A stretch of 13,296 bases of DNA from Alphaproteobacteria bacterium (GTDB lineage: Bacteria > Pseudomonadota > Alphaproteobacteria > Micavibrionales > UBA2020), in assembly GCA_018971405.1 (NCBI GenBank), contig JAGXAX010000016.1:1-13296 (forward strand), given 5' to 3'. This document shows, piece after piece, positions 1 through 7,022 of the stretch (the stretch's first letter is position 1; each line of letters starts with the position of its first letter). Made by a program: the position numbers and the translations under genes. Under the pieces are notes generated by a model. It was not told the origin of the DNA, searched no databases, and saw only the letters and a program-made list of their open reading frames with translations.

Positions 1-342
1 ACCGACCCGACGACCGGCGGCGTTTCCGCCTCTTTCGCTATGCTCGGCGACATCCACATCGCCGAGCCGGGCGCGCAGATCGGCTTCGCCGGTTCCCGCG
101 TCATCAAGGAAACCATCCGCGAAAACCTGCCCGAAGGCTTCCAGACCGCAGAATACCTGCGCAACCACGGCATGGTCGATCTCGTCGTACCGCGCAAGGA
201 GCTGCGCGCGCAAATCGTGACGCTGATCAATATCCTCATGCAAAAGAAGCTCGGCAAGACCGCGACGGAGGACGCCGACCTCCCCGCCACAAAGCAGTCG
301 GGGCGCGGCAAAAAAGACAAGAAAGACAAATCAAAAAATTAA
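1..342 (+). CDS. accD: Acetyl-CoA carboxylase carboxyltransferase subunit beta, C-terminal part (5' truncated by window)
   Basis: The reading frame is open from base 1 and ends at TAA 340-342, so only the last 113 codons are present. AccD and AccA form the carboxyltransferase that moves the carboxyl group from biotin to acetyl-CoA, giving malonyl-CoA for fatty acid synthesis in the cytoplasm. The visible segment carries the typical AccD stretch [17 protein letters not shown], followed by the [11 protein letters not shown] and RVIKETI motifs and the end of the crotonase-like fold ([18 protein letters not shown]). The last 15 or so residues form a lysine-rich hydrophilic tail, common and variable in this family. 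An internal ATG at 40 is not the true start because conserved sequence continues upstream of it. folC begins 11 bases downstream, the usual proteobacterial accD-folC arrangement, so the two are probably co-transcribed. Confidence 0.95.
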   Translation, partial: TDPTTGGVSASFAMLGDIHIAEPGAQIGFAGSRVIKETIRENLPEGFQTAEYLRNHGMVDLVVPRKELRAQIVTLINILMQKKLGKTATEDADLPATKQSGRGKKDKKDKSKN

Positions 343-353
343 CGGCGCATGCG

Positions 354-1706
354 ATGACAGGACCTCACTCCGCCGGAACCGCGGGATTGCCTGACTGGAC
401 CTTCTCGCCGCATCCCGCGCTCGAGCAGGCAATCCGCGACGTTTTCGCGCGGCATCCGCCGCTTTATCCCGTCGGGCTTGCGCGTTTGCGCGGTTTCTTC
501 AAAAAACTCGGCAATCCGCACCTGAGGCTGCCCTTCACCTTCCATGTCGCCGGCACGAACGGCAAAGGCTCGACTCTCGCCTTCCTGCAGGCCGTGCTCG
601 AAACAGCGGGCCTGCGTGTGCATAAATACACCTCGCCGCACCTCGTGAGCTTCGACGAACGCATTGTCGTCGGCGGGCAGAACATCGCGCCGGAATCCCT
701 GCTGGAACTGATCGTCGAAGGCGAGCGGGCGGCGACTGGCGAGGAGATATCCTTCTTCGAATTTTTTACCGCGCTGGCGTTTCTCGCCTTTTCGCGCAAT
801 CCCGCCGACGCCGTGCTGCTGGAAACCGGCCTCGGCGGGCTTTACGACGCGACGAACGTCGTGGAGAGCAATCTGGTCGCGCTGCTCACCGGCATCTCCT
901 ACGACCATATGCAGATCCTCGGCGACACGCTGCCGGAGATCGCGGCGCAAAAGGCCGGCATCATCAAGCCGCGCATGCCCTGCGTCATCGCCCCGCAGGA
1001 AGAAAATGTCATCGGCGTTTTCATCAGACAGGCCGCCGCGCTGAAATCGCCGACATTCGTTTATGGCAAGGACTGGACGGTCACGCCCCGCCCCGACGGA
1101 TTCACATACGAAAGCGCGCGGCACACGTTCCGCCTGCCGCCGCCGCGCCTGCAGGGACGGCACCAGCTTTTCAACGCGGGGCTTGCGCTCGCCGCTCTTG
1201 AAAACAGCCCGCATGCCGCGCTGCTGGAACAAAACATCCTCGAAGAGGCCATGAACCGCGTGACATGGCCGGGGCGGCTGCAGAAAATCACGACGGGAAA
1301 ACTGGCGGCGCTGCTGCCCGCGGAATGGGAACTCTGGCTTGACGGCGCGCATAACGACGCTGGCGCCGCCGTCCTCGCGGAACAGGCGGAACGCTGGGGT
1401 CACGAAAAACCGCTGCATCTGATCACCGCCATGAAGCGCACCAAGGACGTCTCCGGTTTTTACGGCCATCTCCTGCCCCATGCCGCAAACATTCAGGCCG
1501 TGGACAGCGGCTGGATCGACGCCCCGATGCTGGCGGCGGAGGACTTATGCGGCCAGATCCGCGCCATGGGCTGCGAAAACGTCAAGACCGCCGCCACTCT
1601 GGAAAGCGCGATCCGGGCGATCGCCTTCCAATTTACCGCCCCGCAACGTATACTTGTGACAGGATCCTTGTATCTGGTGGGCCATGCCCTGAGGCAGCAA
1701 CTCTAA
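354..1706 (+). CDS. folC: Bifunctional folylpolyglutamate synthase / dihydrofolate synthase
   Basis: FolC adds L-glutamate to dihydropteroate, making dihydrofolate, and then extends the polyglutamate tail of folates using ATP; it is cytoplasmic. The 450-residue length is normal for the family. Visible motifs are the Mur-ligase P-loop GTNGKGST (residues 67-74), a TSPHLVSFDERI segment just after it, LLETGLGGLYDATNVV (the Mg/substrate loop), the DHMQILGDTLPEIAAQKAGIIKP block and the C-terminal-domain WLDGAHN motif. The usual loop GGRLDATN reads GGLYDATN here, a small departure. The first roughly 20 residues are not conserved in the family, so a later start is possible, but ATG 354 sits 11 bases after accD, as expected for an operon. 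The response regulator gene starts 12 bases after its stop, so transcription may continue into chvI. Confidence 0.95.
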   Translation: MTGPHSAGTAGLPDWTFSPHPALEQAIRDVFARHPPLYPVGLARLRGFFKKLGNPHLRLPFTFHVAGTNGKGSTLAFLQAVLETAGLRVHKYTSPHLVSFDERIVVGGQNIAPESLLELIVEGERAATGEEISFFEFFTALAFLAFSRNPADAVLLETGLGGLYDATNVVESNLVALLTGISYDHMQILGDTLPEIAAQKAGIIKPRMPCVIAPQEENVIGVFIRQAAALKSPTFVYGKDWTVTPRPDGFTYESARHTFRLPPPRLQGRHQLFNAGLALAALENSPHAALLEQNILEEAMNRVTWPGRLQKITTGKLAALLPAEWELWLDGAHNDAGAAVLAEQAERWGHEKPLHLITAMKRTKDVSGFYGHLLPHAANIQAVDSGWIDAPMLAAEDLCGQIRAMGCENVKTAATLESAIRAIAFQFTAPQRILVTGSLYLVGHALRQQL

Positions 1707-1718
1707 CGGCGGTACGCG

Positions 1719-2417
1719 ATGAAACAGCGGATTGCGCTTGTCGACGACGACAAGAACATCCTCACTTCCGTGACCATGGCGCTGGAAGCGGCGGGCTTCG
1801 CCGTTTCCGCCTACAGCGACGGCGCGACGGCCCTGCGGGGGCTGATGGAAACGCCCGCCGATCTCGCCGTGCTCGACATCAAGATGCCGCGCATGGACGG
1901 CATAGAGTTGCTCAAAAGAATCCGCGAGCGCTCGTCCATGCCGGTGATGTTCCTGACCTCGAAGGACGACGAGGCAGACCAACTCGCCGGTCTGCGCCAC
2001 GGCGCGGATGACTACGTGACCAAGCCTTTCTCGCAGAAGCTGCTGCTGGAACGCATCCGTACCATCCTGCGGCGACAGGAGCTGTTGCAGCAGCCGTCCG
2101 AAAACCAGCCCCCGCAAGTCTGCATGCTGGGAAACCTGACACTCGACGAAGGACGCCATCTCTGCCTGTGGAAGAAACGTCCGGTGGACATGACCGTCAC
2201 CGAATTCCTGCTTGTCAGGGCGCTGACGGAACATCCGGGCCATGTGAAATCCCGCGAGCAGCTGATGAGCGCGGCCTACGGCGAGACGCTGGACGCGGAC
2301 GACCGCACGATCGACAGCCACATCAAGCGCATCCGCGCGAAGTTCAGGGCTGCCGACCCTTCCTTCAACGCCATCGAGACGGTCTACGGCGCGGGGTACC
2401 GCTACAACCATGATTAA
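1719..2417 (+). CDS. chvI: ChvI-type OmpR/PhoB-family response regulator
   Basis: This is a DNA-binding response regulator of 232 residues. The receiver domain (about 3-120) has the acidic pocket DDD (residues 9-11), the phosphoacceptor Asp53 in LAVLDIKMPRMDG, the switch Thr/Ser in MFLTSKDD and the conserved Lys in DDYVTKPFS. A winged-helix domain follows (about 130-230), with the OmpR-like VTEFLLVRAL and RTIDSHIKRIRAKF recognition region and a YGAGYRY wing. The ChvI assignment rests on the sequence and on the next gene being a ChvG-type kinase followed by hprK, the classical alphaproteobacterial order. In rhizobia ChvI controls envelope, exopolysaccharide, motility and acid-response genes. 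Its stop overlaps the chvG start by 8 bases, which implies translational coupling. No strong Shine-Dalgarno sequence is visible; GGCGG at 1708-1712 is the nearest purine-rich match. Confidence 0.9.
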   Translation: MKQRIALVDDDKNILTSVTMALEAAGFAVSAYSDGATALRGLMETPADLAVLDIKMPRMDGIELLKRIRERSSMPVMFLTSKDDEADQLAGLRHGADDYVTKPFSQKLLLERIRTILRRQELLQQPSENQPPQVCMLGNLTLDEGRHLCLWKKRPVDMTVTEFLLVRALTEHPGHVKSREQLMSAAYGETLDADDRTIDSHIKRIRAKFRAADPSFNAIETVYGAGYRYNHD

Positions 2418-4014
2418 CAGGACCAAAAGATACGTTTCGCCCATCACGCTGCGCATTCTCGCCGTGAACCTTGCCGCGCTGCTGATCCTCGCCTTCGGGC
2501 TGCTCTATACCGGCGAATACGAACGCGGGCTGATAGAGCAGGCGCAAGTCTCCCTGCTCGCGGAAGGCCGGCTTCTCTCCGCTGCGCTGGCGGGCGGCGG
2601 CACGCGGGCGAACGTCAATGGCCAGCCCATCCTCGTCAAGGACCTCTCCCTTTTCATGCTGCGCAAGCTCTCGGACCGCAATCCGCTGCGCACCATCGTC
2701 TTCGGCAAGGACGGCAAGATGCTGCTGGACAGCAACCAGCTCGTCGGTCCCGGCGGCGCCATCGAAATGGTGCCGCTCGACGCGCCTTACGATTCATGGC
2801 CGCTCGACAAAAAAATATCCTATGCCTTGCAAAAACTGCTGCGCTTCATCCCCACGCGGGTCAGGCTGCCGAAATACCCCCAAAAACTCTCCAATATTTC
2901 AAACTACCCCGGCATGTACGACGCACTGCGCGGCAATTCGTCCACCGGCGCATGGTACGGCGACGACGGGCATATTCTGCTGACCGCCTCCCTGCCCGTG
3001 CAGGACCTCAAAAACGTGCTGGGCGCGGTGATGGTGCAGCGTTCCGGCAAGCAGATCGAAGAAGCGGTGCACGACGTTCAGGAACGGGTGATCGACCTGT
3101 TCCTGTGGGCGCTCCTGACGACGCTGCTGCTCTCCATTTACCTCACGGAGACGATCGGCATCCCGATCCTGCGCCTCGCCGCCGCCGCCGAGAAGGTCGA
3201 GCAAAGCCTGCTGCTGAAAGATTCCATCCCCGACTTTTCCTACCGGCTGGACGAGATCGGCGTCCTCTCGACGCAATTGCGGCGGATGACCGTGGCGCTT
3301 TACGAACGCATCAATGCCATCGGCAGTTTCGCCGCCGACGTTGCGCACGAGATCAAGAACCCCCTCGCCTCGCTGCAAAGCGCCGTGGAGACATTCTCTC
3401 TGGTCAAAGACCCCGCGCAGCAGCAGAAGCTTCTCTCCATCATCGCCGACGATGTGGAGCGCCTCGAACGGCTGATCACCGACATCTCCGCTGCCTCGCG
3501 GCTTGATTCGGAGATCAACCACGCCCCCAAAACCGTTTTCAACCTCGCGAAGTTCCTGCAGGAGGTCGTGAAGGGAGAAACGGAAAATCTCGGCCTGAAA
3601 GGCAAGCTTTTCCTCGACATCGAGAAAAACCGCAGGTTCATCCTGTCGGGGAACGAAATCCAGATCGGGCAGGTCGTCACCAACATCATCCAGAACGCCG
3701 CCTCCTTCATCCCGTCCGATGGCGGAAGGATCACCGTGTCCTGCCGCATGCAGCAGGACAAGATTGTCGTTCACATCGACAACAACGGCCCTCCCGTCAC
3801 GGAAGGGAAGCTGGAGACCATCTTCGAACGGTTCTATTCCGAGCGCCCGCCGACGGAAAGGTTCGGCATGCACTCGGGCCTCGGCCTCAGCATCTCGCGG
3901 CAGATCATCCGCGCGCACAAGGGCGCCATTTTCGCGCGCAACATCACGTCCGACAAGGGCCGCACCGAAGGGGTGCGCTTCACCATCATCCTGCCCGCGG
4001 AGGGAAAGAAATGA
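2410..4014 (+). CDS. chvG: ChvG-type membrane sensor histidine kinase
   Basis: This inner-membrane sensor kinase of 534 residues should phosphorylate ChvI. The layout is a hydrophobic helix at about 12-33, a periplasmic sensor region at about 35-226, a second hydrophobic helix at about 227-248, a HAMP-like linker, a dimerisation domain with the H-box FAADVAHEIKNPLASLQ (phosphoacceptor His313), and an ATPase domain with N-box QIGQVVTNIIQNA (Asn425/Asn429) and G-box HSGLGLSISRQI (490-493). All catalytic motifs look intact. The start overlaps the end of chvI by 8 bases, and its TGA shares ATGA with the hprK start, so chvI-chvG-hprK behave as one translational unit. In rhizobia ChvG is held inactive by periplasmic ExoR; no exoR-like gene is visible in this window. 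Confidence 0.92.
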   Translation: MINRTKRYVSPITLRILAVNLAALLILAFGLLYTGEYERGLIEQAQVSLLAEGRLLSAALAGGGTRANVNGQPILVKDLSLFMLRKLSDRNPLRTIVFGKDGKMLLDSNQLVGPGGAIEMVPLDAPYDSWPLDKKISYALQKLLRFIPTRVRLPKYPQKLSNISNYPGMYDALRGNSSTGAWYGDDGHILLTASLPVQDLKNVLGAVMVQRSGKQIEEAVHDVQERVIDLFLWALLTTLLLSIYLTETIGIPILRLAAAAEKVEQSLLLKDSIPDFSYRLDEIGVLSTQLRRMTVALYERINAIGSFAADVAHEIKNPLASLQSAVETFSLVKDPAQQQKLLSIIADDVERLERLITDISAASRLDSEINHAPKTVFNLAKFLQEVVKGETENLGLKGKLFLDIEKNRRFILSGNEIQIGQVVTNIIQNAASFIPSDGGRITVSCRMQQDKIVVHIDNNGPPVTEGKLETIFERFYSERPPTERFGMHSGLGLSISRQIIRAHKGAIFARNITSDKGRTEGVRFTIILPAEGKK

Positions 4015-4475
4015 CGGCGCACGCGAAAACAGTCCTGCCCGGGACGGCAGTGGCCGTCGGCGGCGCGGACTTCCCCGCCTCGGCCGTCCTGCTGCGCGGA
4101 TTTTCTGGCCGCGGCAAGTCTGACCTTGCCTTCCGGCTCATCGGGGCGGGCGCAACGCTGATCTGCGACGATCAGGTGGCGCTGGAGCGCCGTCAGGACG
4201 ATAAAATCATCGCGGAACCGGTCGAAAGCATCCGCGGCCTGCTCGAAGTGCGCGGCCTCGGGCTGTTGAAATATCCAGTCGCGCCGCCTACCCAGTTGCG
4301 GCTGGCGGTCGATCTCGTTTCGCGCGAGGACGTGCCGCGCCTGCCCGACCCGGAAACGGTGGATATCCTCGGGGTTCCCGTCGCCGTTCTGAAGCTCCAC
4401 GCCTTCGACGCCTCCGCGCCCGCAAAAATCATCCGGGCAATAGAACTGGTGCATCGGCCCGATCTTTTGGTATAA
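4011..4475 (+). CDS. hprK: HPr kinase/phosphorylase, short alphaproteobacterial form
   Basis: This protein of 154 residues corresponds to only the C-terminal catalytic domain of Firmicutes HprK (about 310 residues), the form usual in alphaproteobacteria. Visible motifs are the Walker A loop GFSGRGKS (30-37), the DD pair of LICDDQVAL (Asp53/Asp54) that follows it, and the HprK signature LEVRGLGLLKYP (about 78-89). His4 in the N-terminal AHAK segment is a candidate for the His that precedes the P-loop in this family. HprK phosphorylates, and may dephosphorylate, the regulatory serine of HPr, encoded two genes downstream. The start ATG overlaps the chvG stop by four bases (ATGA). The final codons TTG-GTA-TAA embed a TATAAT box, treated as a separate feature. 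Confidence 0.93.
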   Translation: MTAHAKTVLPGTAVAVGGADFPASAVLLRGFSGRGKSDLAFRLIGAGATLICDDQVALERRQDDKIIAEPVESIRGLLEVRGLGLLKYPVAPPTQLRLAVDLVSREDVPRLPDPETVDILGVPVAVLKLHAFDASAPAKIIRAIELVHRPDLLV

Positions 4476-4476
4476 T
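4468..4476 (+). promoter_or_regulatory. Extended -10 promoter candidate for manX-ptsH-ptsI
   Basis: TGG followed by TATAAT matches the extended -10 consensus TGN-TATAAT exactly. It lies over the last codons and stop of hprK, 42 bases before the manX ATG. No good -35 box is visible at 16-18 bases upstream, but extended -10 promoters can work without one. A start about seven bases downstream would give a leader of some 35 bases carrying the GGGGAGGA ribosome site. This is inferred from sequence only; it could be a chance effect of the codons used. Confidence 0.4.
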
Positions 4477-4506
4477 CCGGAGCGCCATCGTCGCGCTTGC
4501 ATATTC

Positions 4507-4514
4507 GGGGAGGA
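4507..4514 (+). promoter_or_regulatory. Strong ribosome binding site for manX
   Basis: GGGGAGGA lies four bases before the ATG at 4519. It is one of the best Shine-Dalgarno matches in the window. It supports this start and suggests efficient, independent initiation of the PTS genes after the 43-base gap that follows hprK. Confidence 0.75.
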
Positions 4515-4518
4515 AAAC

Positions 4519-4920
4519 ATGATCGGTCTTGTCTTGGTGACACACGGACGTCTGGCGGAAGAATTCATCGCCGTCATGGAGCATGTCGTCGGCCCGCAGG
4601 AACAAGTCGCCGCCGTCTGCATGGCGCCGGACGACGACCTCGATGACAAACGCAAGGAGATCCTCCAGAAGATCAAGGACGTCGACAAGGGCGGCGGCGT
4701 CCTGCTGCTCACCGACATGTTCGGCGGCACGCCCTCCAACCTCGCCATCTCGGTCACGCAGGACAAGAAGATAGAGGCACTGGCGGGCATCAACCTGCCG
4801 ATGCTCATCAAGCTCGCCTCGGCCCGACAGACGGAAACGCTGCACCAGCTTGCCGCGAGCGGACAGGAAGCGGGACGGAAATACATCCACGCCGCCTCCG
4901 CCCTGCTGAACGCCCCGTGA
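4519..4920 (+). CDS. manX: PTS mannose-type EIIA domain protein
   Basis: This 133-residue single-domain EIIA of the mannose family accepts phosphate from HPr. The start MIGLVLVTHGRLAEEF contains the phosphoacceptor His9. LLLTDMFGGTPSNLAISV is the conserved EIIA-Man loop, and the AGINLPMLIKLA segment follows. No fused EIIB and no neighbouring EIIB/EIIC/EIID transport components are visible. As in other alphaproteobacteria, it is probably a terminal phosphoacceptor or regulator rather than part of a sugar importer. ptsH starts 9 bases after its stop. The symbol manX follows common alphaproteobacterial usage; ptsM or EIIA-Man may be used elsewhere. Confidence 0.92.
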   Translation: MIGLVLVTHGRLAEEFIAVMEHVVGPQEQVAAVCMAPDDDLDDKRKEILQKIKDVDKGGGVLLLTDMFGGTPSNLAISVTQDKKIEALAGINLPMLIKLASARQTETLHQLAASGQEAGRKYIHAASALLNAP

Positions 4921-4929
4921 CGCGCCTCC

Positions 4930-5205
4930 ATGACGTCCGCGCTTGAAAAGACGGTACAAATCCGCAACCTGCGCGGCTTGCACGCGCGGGCAGCTGCCAA
5001 GTTCGTCAAGATCGTGGAGTGCCGCAAGGCCGACGTCACCGTGGCCAAGGACGACATGTCCGTCCGCGGAGCGTCCATCATGGGGCTTTTGATGCTCTCC
5101 GCCAGCAAGGGCACGCACATCCGCATTGCCGTCTCCGGCGACGATGCCGCATCCGTCCTTGATGAACTCGTCAGCCTCGTCGAGCGGAGGTTCGATGAAG
5201 AATGA
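4930..5205 (+). CDS. ptsH: HPr phosphocarrier protein
   Basis: HPr is the small cytoplasmic PTS phosphocarrier; 91 residues is the usual length. Both regulatory sites are present: His18 in NLRGLHARAAAKFVK, which receives phosphate from enzyme I and passes it to EIIA, and Ser49 in RGASIMGLLML, matching the serine site targeted by HPr kinase. Having both sites next to hprK and ptsI indicates that HPr here integrates a PEP-dependent and an ATP-dependent signal. The gene starts 9 bases after manX without a clear ribosome site, suggesting coupling, and its TGA overlaps the ptsI start by 11 bases. Confidence 0.95.
   Translation: MTSALEKTVQIRNLRGLHARAAAKFVKIVECRKADVTVAKDDMSVRGASIMGLLMLSASKGTHIRIAVSGDDAASVLDELVSLVERRFDEE
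5186..5190 (+). promoter_or_regulatory. Ribosome binding site that fixes the ptsI start
   Basis: GGAGG lies four bases before the ATG at 5195, inside the end of ptsH. It favours 5195 over the farther upstream in-frame ATGs at 5126, 5144 and 5162, whose encoded residues are only the out-of-frame shadow of conserved ptsH sequence. Confidence 0.75.
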
Positions 5206-6955
5206 CGGGGAAGAAATCGTCCTGACCGGACTCGGCGTCTCGCACGGCATCGCTGCCGGGCCCGCTTATCTGGTACAGATCGAGCATCCACAGCCGCCGG
5301 ACGCTGCGCTGGAGCCAGAGCAGACGGAGACGGAAATCGCGCGGTTCGACGACGCCGTAAGACAGGCTCAGCGCGAGCTTGCCGCGCTGAAGCGCAAGTC
5401 CACGGGGCTTCCGGACGACGCGGCGGAGGAGATCGGCCTGCTGCTCGACGCCCACATGGCGATGCTCTCCGGCTCAAGGCTGATCCGCGGCGTGCGGGCG
5501 CGCATCCTCAGGGATCAGGTCAACGCCGAAAGCGCCATCCGGCGCGAGATCGATTCGATCGCCGGCCAGTTCAACCGCATCAAGGACGCCTATATCGCCG
5601 CGCGCGGCGAGGACGTGCGCAACGTCGGCTACAGGATCATCCGCATCCTGATGAACGTGCCCTATCTTTCGCTCGACGACGTGCCGCCGGGCGGCATCGT
5701 CCTCGCGCTCGAAATCTCGCCCGCCGAAACCGCCCTGCTCGACCCGCGGCGCTTCGCGGGCATCGCCACCGTCTACGGCGGCCCCGCCGGACACACCGCC
5801 GTGATGGCGCGGAGCCTCGGCCTGCCCGCCGTTCTCGGGCTCGACCGCGCGGCGCTGGAAAGCCTGCATCACGGCACGCCCTCCATCGTGGACGGCATCG
5901 GCGGCAAGCTCGTCCTCAACCCCTCGCAGGCGACGCAGCGGCATTACGAACGGCGCATGCAGGACCTCAAGGCCGACAAGGCCGCCCTCGACAAGCTGAC
6001 GCGCCTGCCCGCCGTCACAACGGACGGCGCCGAGATTGTTTTGCGCGCCAACCTCGAAATCCCGCGCGAGATCGACAATCTCCCCGCCTGCGGCGCGGAC
6101 GGCATCGGGCTTTTCCGCACGGAATTCATGTTCATGAACCGCGACACCATTCCGGCGGAAGACGAGCAGTTCGAGATTCTCGTCGAGATCGTCCGCGCCA
6201 TGAAGGGCGCGCCGGTGACTTTCCGCACGCTCGACATCGGCGGCGACAAGCTCGCGCGCGCGCTGGGCGCGCATCTCGATGCGTCGGACAATCCGGCGCT
6301 GGGGTTACGCGCGATCCGCCTTTCTTTGAAAGAGCCGCATCTTCTGGAAGCGCAGTTCCGCGCCATTATGCGCGCAGGATACTTCGGACCCGTGCGCATC
6401 CTGCTGCCGATGGTCACCACGGCGGCGGAGATCGAGGACGCGCGCCTTATTCTCCAAAAATGCCATGCCGCACTGGAAAAGGAGAAAGTCCCCATGGCGG
6501 CGCAGATGCCGCCGCTCGGGGCGATGATCGAAATTCCCGCCGCCGCCCTCTCGGCGGATAGCCTCGCCGCCGTGTCGGATTTCTTCGCCCTTGGCACCAA
6601 CGACCTGATCCAGTACACCGTCGCCATCGACCGCGGCAACGACCAGGTGGCGGCGCTCTACAACCCGCTCAACCCCGCCGTGCTGCGACTCATGGAATTT
6701 TCCATCCAGGCGGGATTGCGCGCCGGCATCCCCGTCAGCATCTGCGGGGAGATGGCGGCCGATCCGAAACTGACCGCCCTGCTCCTCGGCCTCGGTATCC
6801 GCGAGATGTCGCTGGGGGCGGCGAGCCTGCCGCGCATCAAGCAGCGAATCCGCAGCCTGGCCCTCGCCCATGCCGAAAGCCACGCAAAATACGTTATGGA
6901 TCAATATGATCCCGACCGCATCGCCCAGATCGTCAATTCTTTCAAAACTCAATAA
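5195..6955 (+). CDS. ptsI: PTS enzyme I (phosphoenolpyruvate-protein phosphotransferase)
   Basis: Enzyme I takes phosphate from phosphoenolpyruvate and passes it to HPr. With the start at 5195 the protein has 586 residues, close to the usual 570-590, and no N-terminal GAF domain, so it is the PtsI form rather than PtsP. Visible parts are the N-terminal VLTGLGVSHGIAAGPAY strand, the HPr-binding helical region, the phosphohistidine loop GGPAGHTAVMAR (His200), and the PEP-binding barrel with DGIGLFRTEFMFMNRD, FRTLDIGGDK, GTNDLIQYTVAIDRGN and SICGEMAADP (Cys517). The start overlaps the ptsH stop by 11 bases and is preceded by GGAGG. An in-frame extension to 5126 exists but encodes ptsH-shadow residues. 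Many proteobacteria with hprK-manX-ptsH keep the enzyme I gene elsewhere; here the complete phosphorelay is contiguous. Confidence 0.95.
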   Translation: MKNDGEEIVLTGLGVSHGIAAGPAYLVQIEHPQPPDAALEPEQTETEIARFDDAVRQAQRELAALKRKSTGLPDDAAEEIGLLLDAHMAMLSGSRLIRGVRARILRDQVNAESAIRREIDSIAGQFNRIKDAYIAARGEDVRNVGYRIIRILMNVPYLSLDDVPPGGIVLALEISPAETALLDPRRFAGIATVYGGPAGHTAVMARSLGLPAVLGLDRAALESLHHGTPSIVDGIGGKLVLNPSQATQRHYERRMQDLKADKAALDKLTRLPAVTTDGAEIVLRANLEIPREIDNLPACGADGIGLFRTEFMFMNRDTIPAEDEQFEILVEIVRAMKGAPVTFRTLDIGGDKLARALGAHLDASDNPALGLRAIRLSLKEPHLLEAQFRAIMRAGYFGPVRILLPMVTTAAEIEDARLILQKCHAALEKEKVPMAAQMPPLGAMIEIPAAALSADSLAAVSDFFALGTNDLIQYTVAIDRGNDQVAALYNPLNPAVLRLMEFSIQAGLRAGIPVSICGEMAADPKLTALLLGLGIREMSLGAASLPRIKQRIRSLALAHAESHAKYVMDQYDPDRIAQIVNSFKTQ

Positions 6956-6979
6956 CTTGCTGGACAAACAGCGATTTTC

Positions 6980-7009
6980 CATTATTTTAAACGGCGTTAA
7001 AAAATAATG
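6980..7009 (+). repeat. Inverted repeat between ptsI and ahcY (operator or hairpin candidate)
   Basis: Two perfect 9-base arms, CATTATTTT (6980-6988) and AAAATAATG (7001-7009), flank an inner near-palindrome AACG-G-CGTT (6990-6998). The element is strikingly AT-rich at its edges compared with the surrounding genes and ends one base before the purine-rich ribosome site of ahcY (AGGGAGA, 7011-7017). It also contains TTAA-N6-TTAA (6987-7000), one base short of the CtrA consensus spacing TTAA-N7-TTAA. It could be an operator for ahcY or an mRNA hairpin at the ptsI 3' end. A simple rho-independent terminator is less likely because A rather than T follows the right arm on the + strand. Confidence 0.55.
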
Positions 7010-7022
7010 CAGGGAGACAGCG

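Noticed and set aside
5126..5194. Upstream in-frame ATGs that would lengthen ptsI by 23 residues
   Set aside because: The extra residues (Ser/Pro-rich) are read out of frame from conserved ptsH sequence and lack a ribosome site, whereas ATG 5195 has GGAGG at the right distance and gives the usual enzyme I length.
2899..5477. Long open frames on the minus strand (for example 2899-3918 and 3834-5477)
   Set aside because: They lie opposite well-supported genes in GC-rich DNA, have Arg/Gly/Asp-rich composition and show no recognisable motifs.
6956..7022. SAH riboswitch upstream of ahcY
   Set aside because: The gap is only 67 bases and dominated by an AT-rich inverted repeat; I do not see the GC-rich pseudoknot layout expected of that riboswitch.
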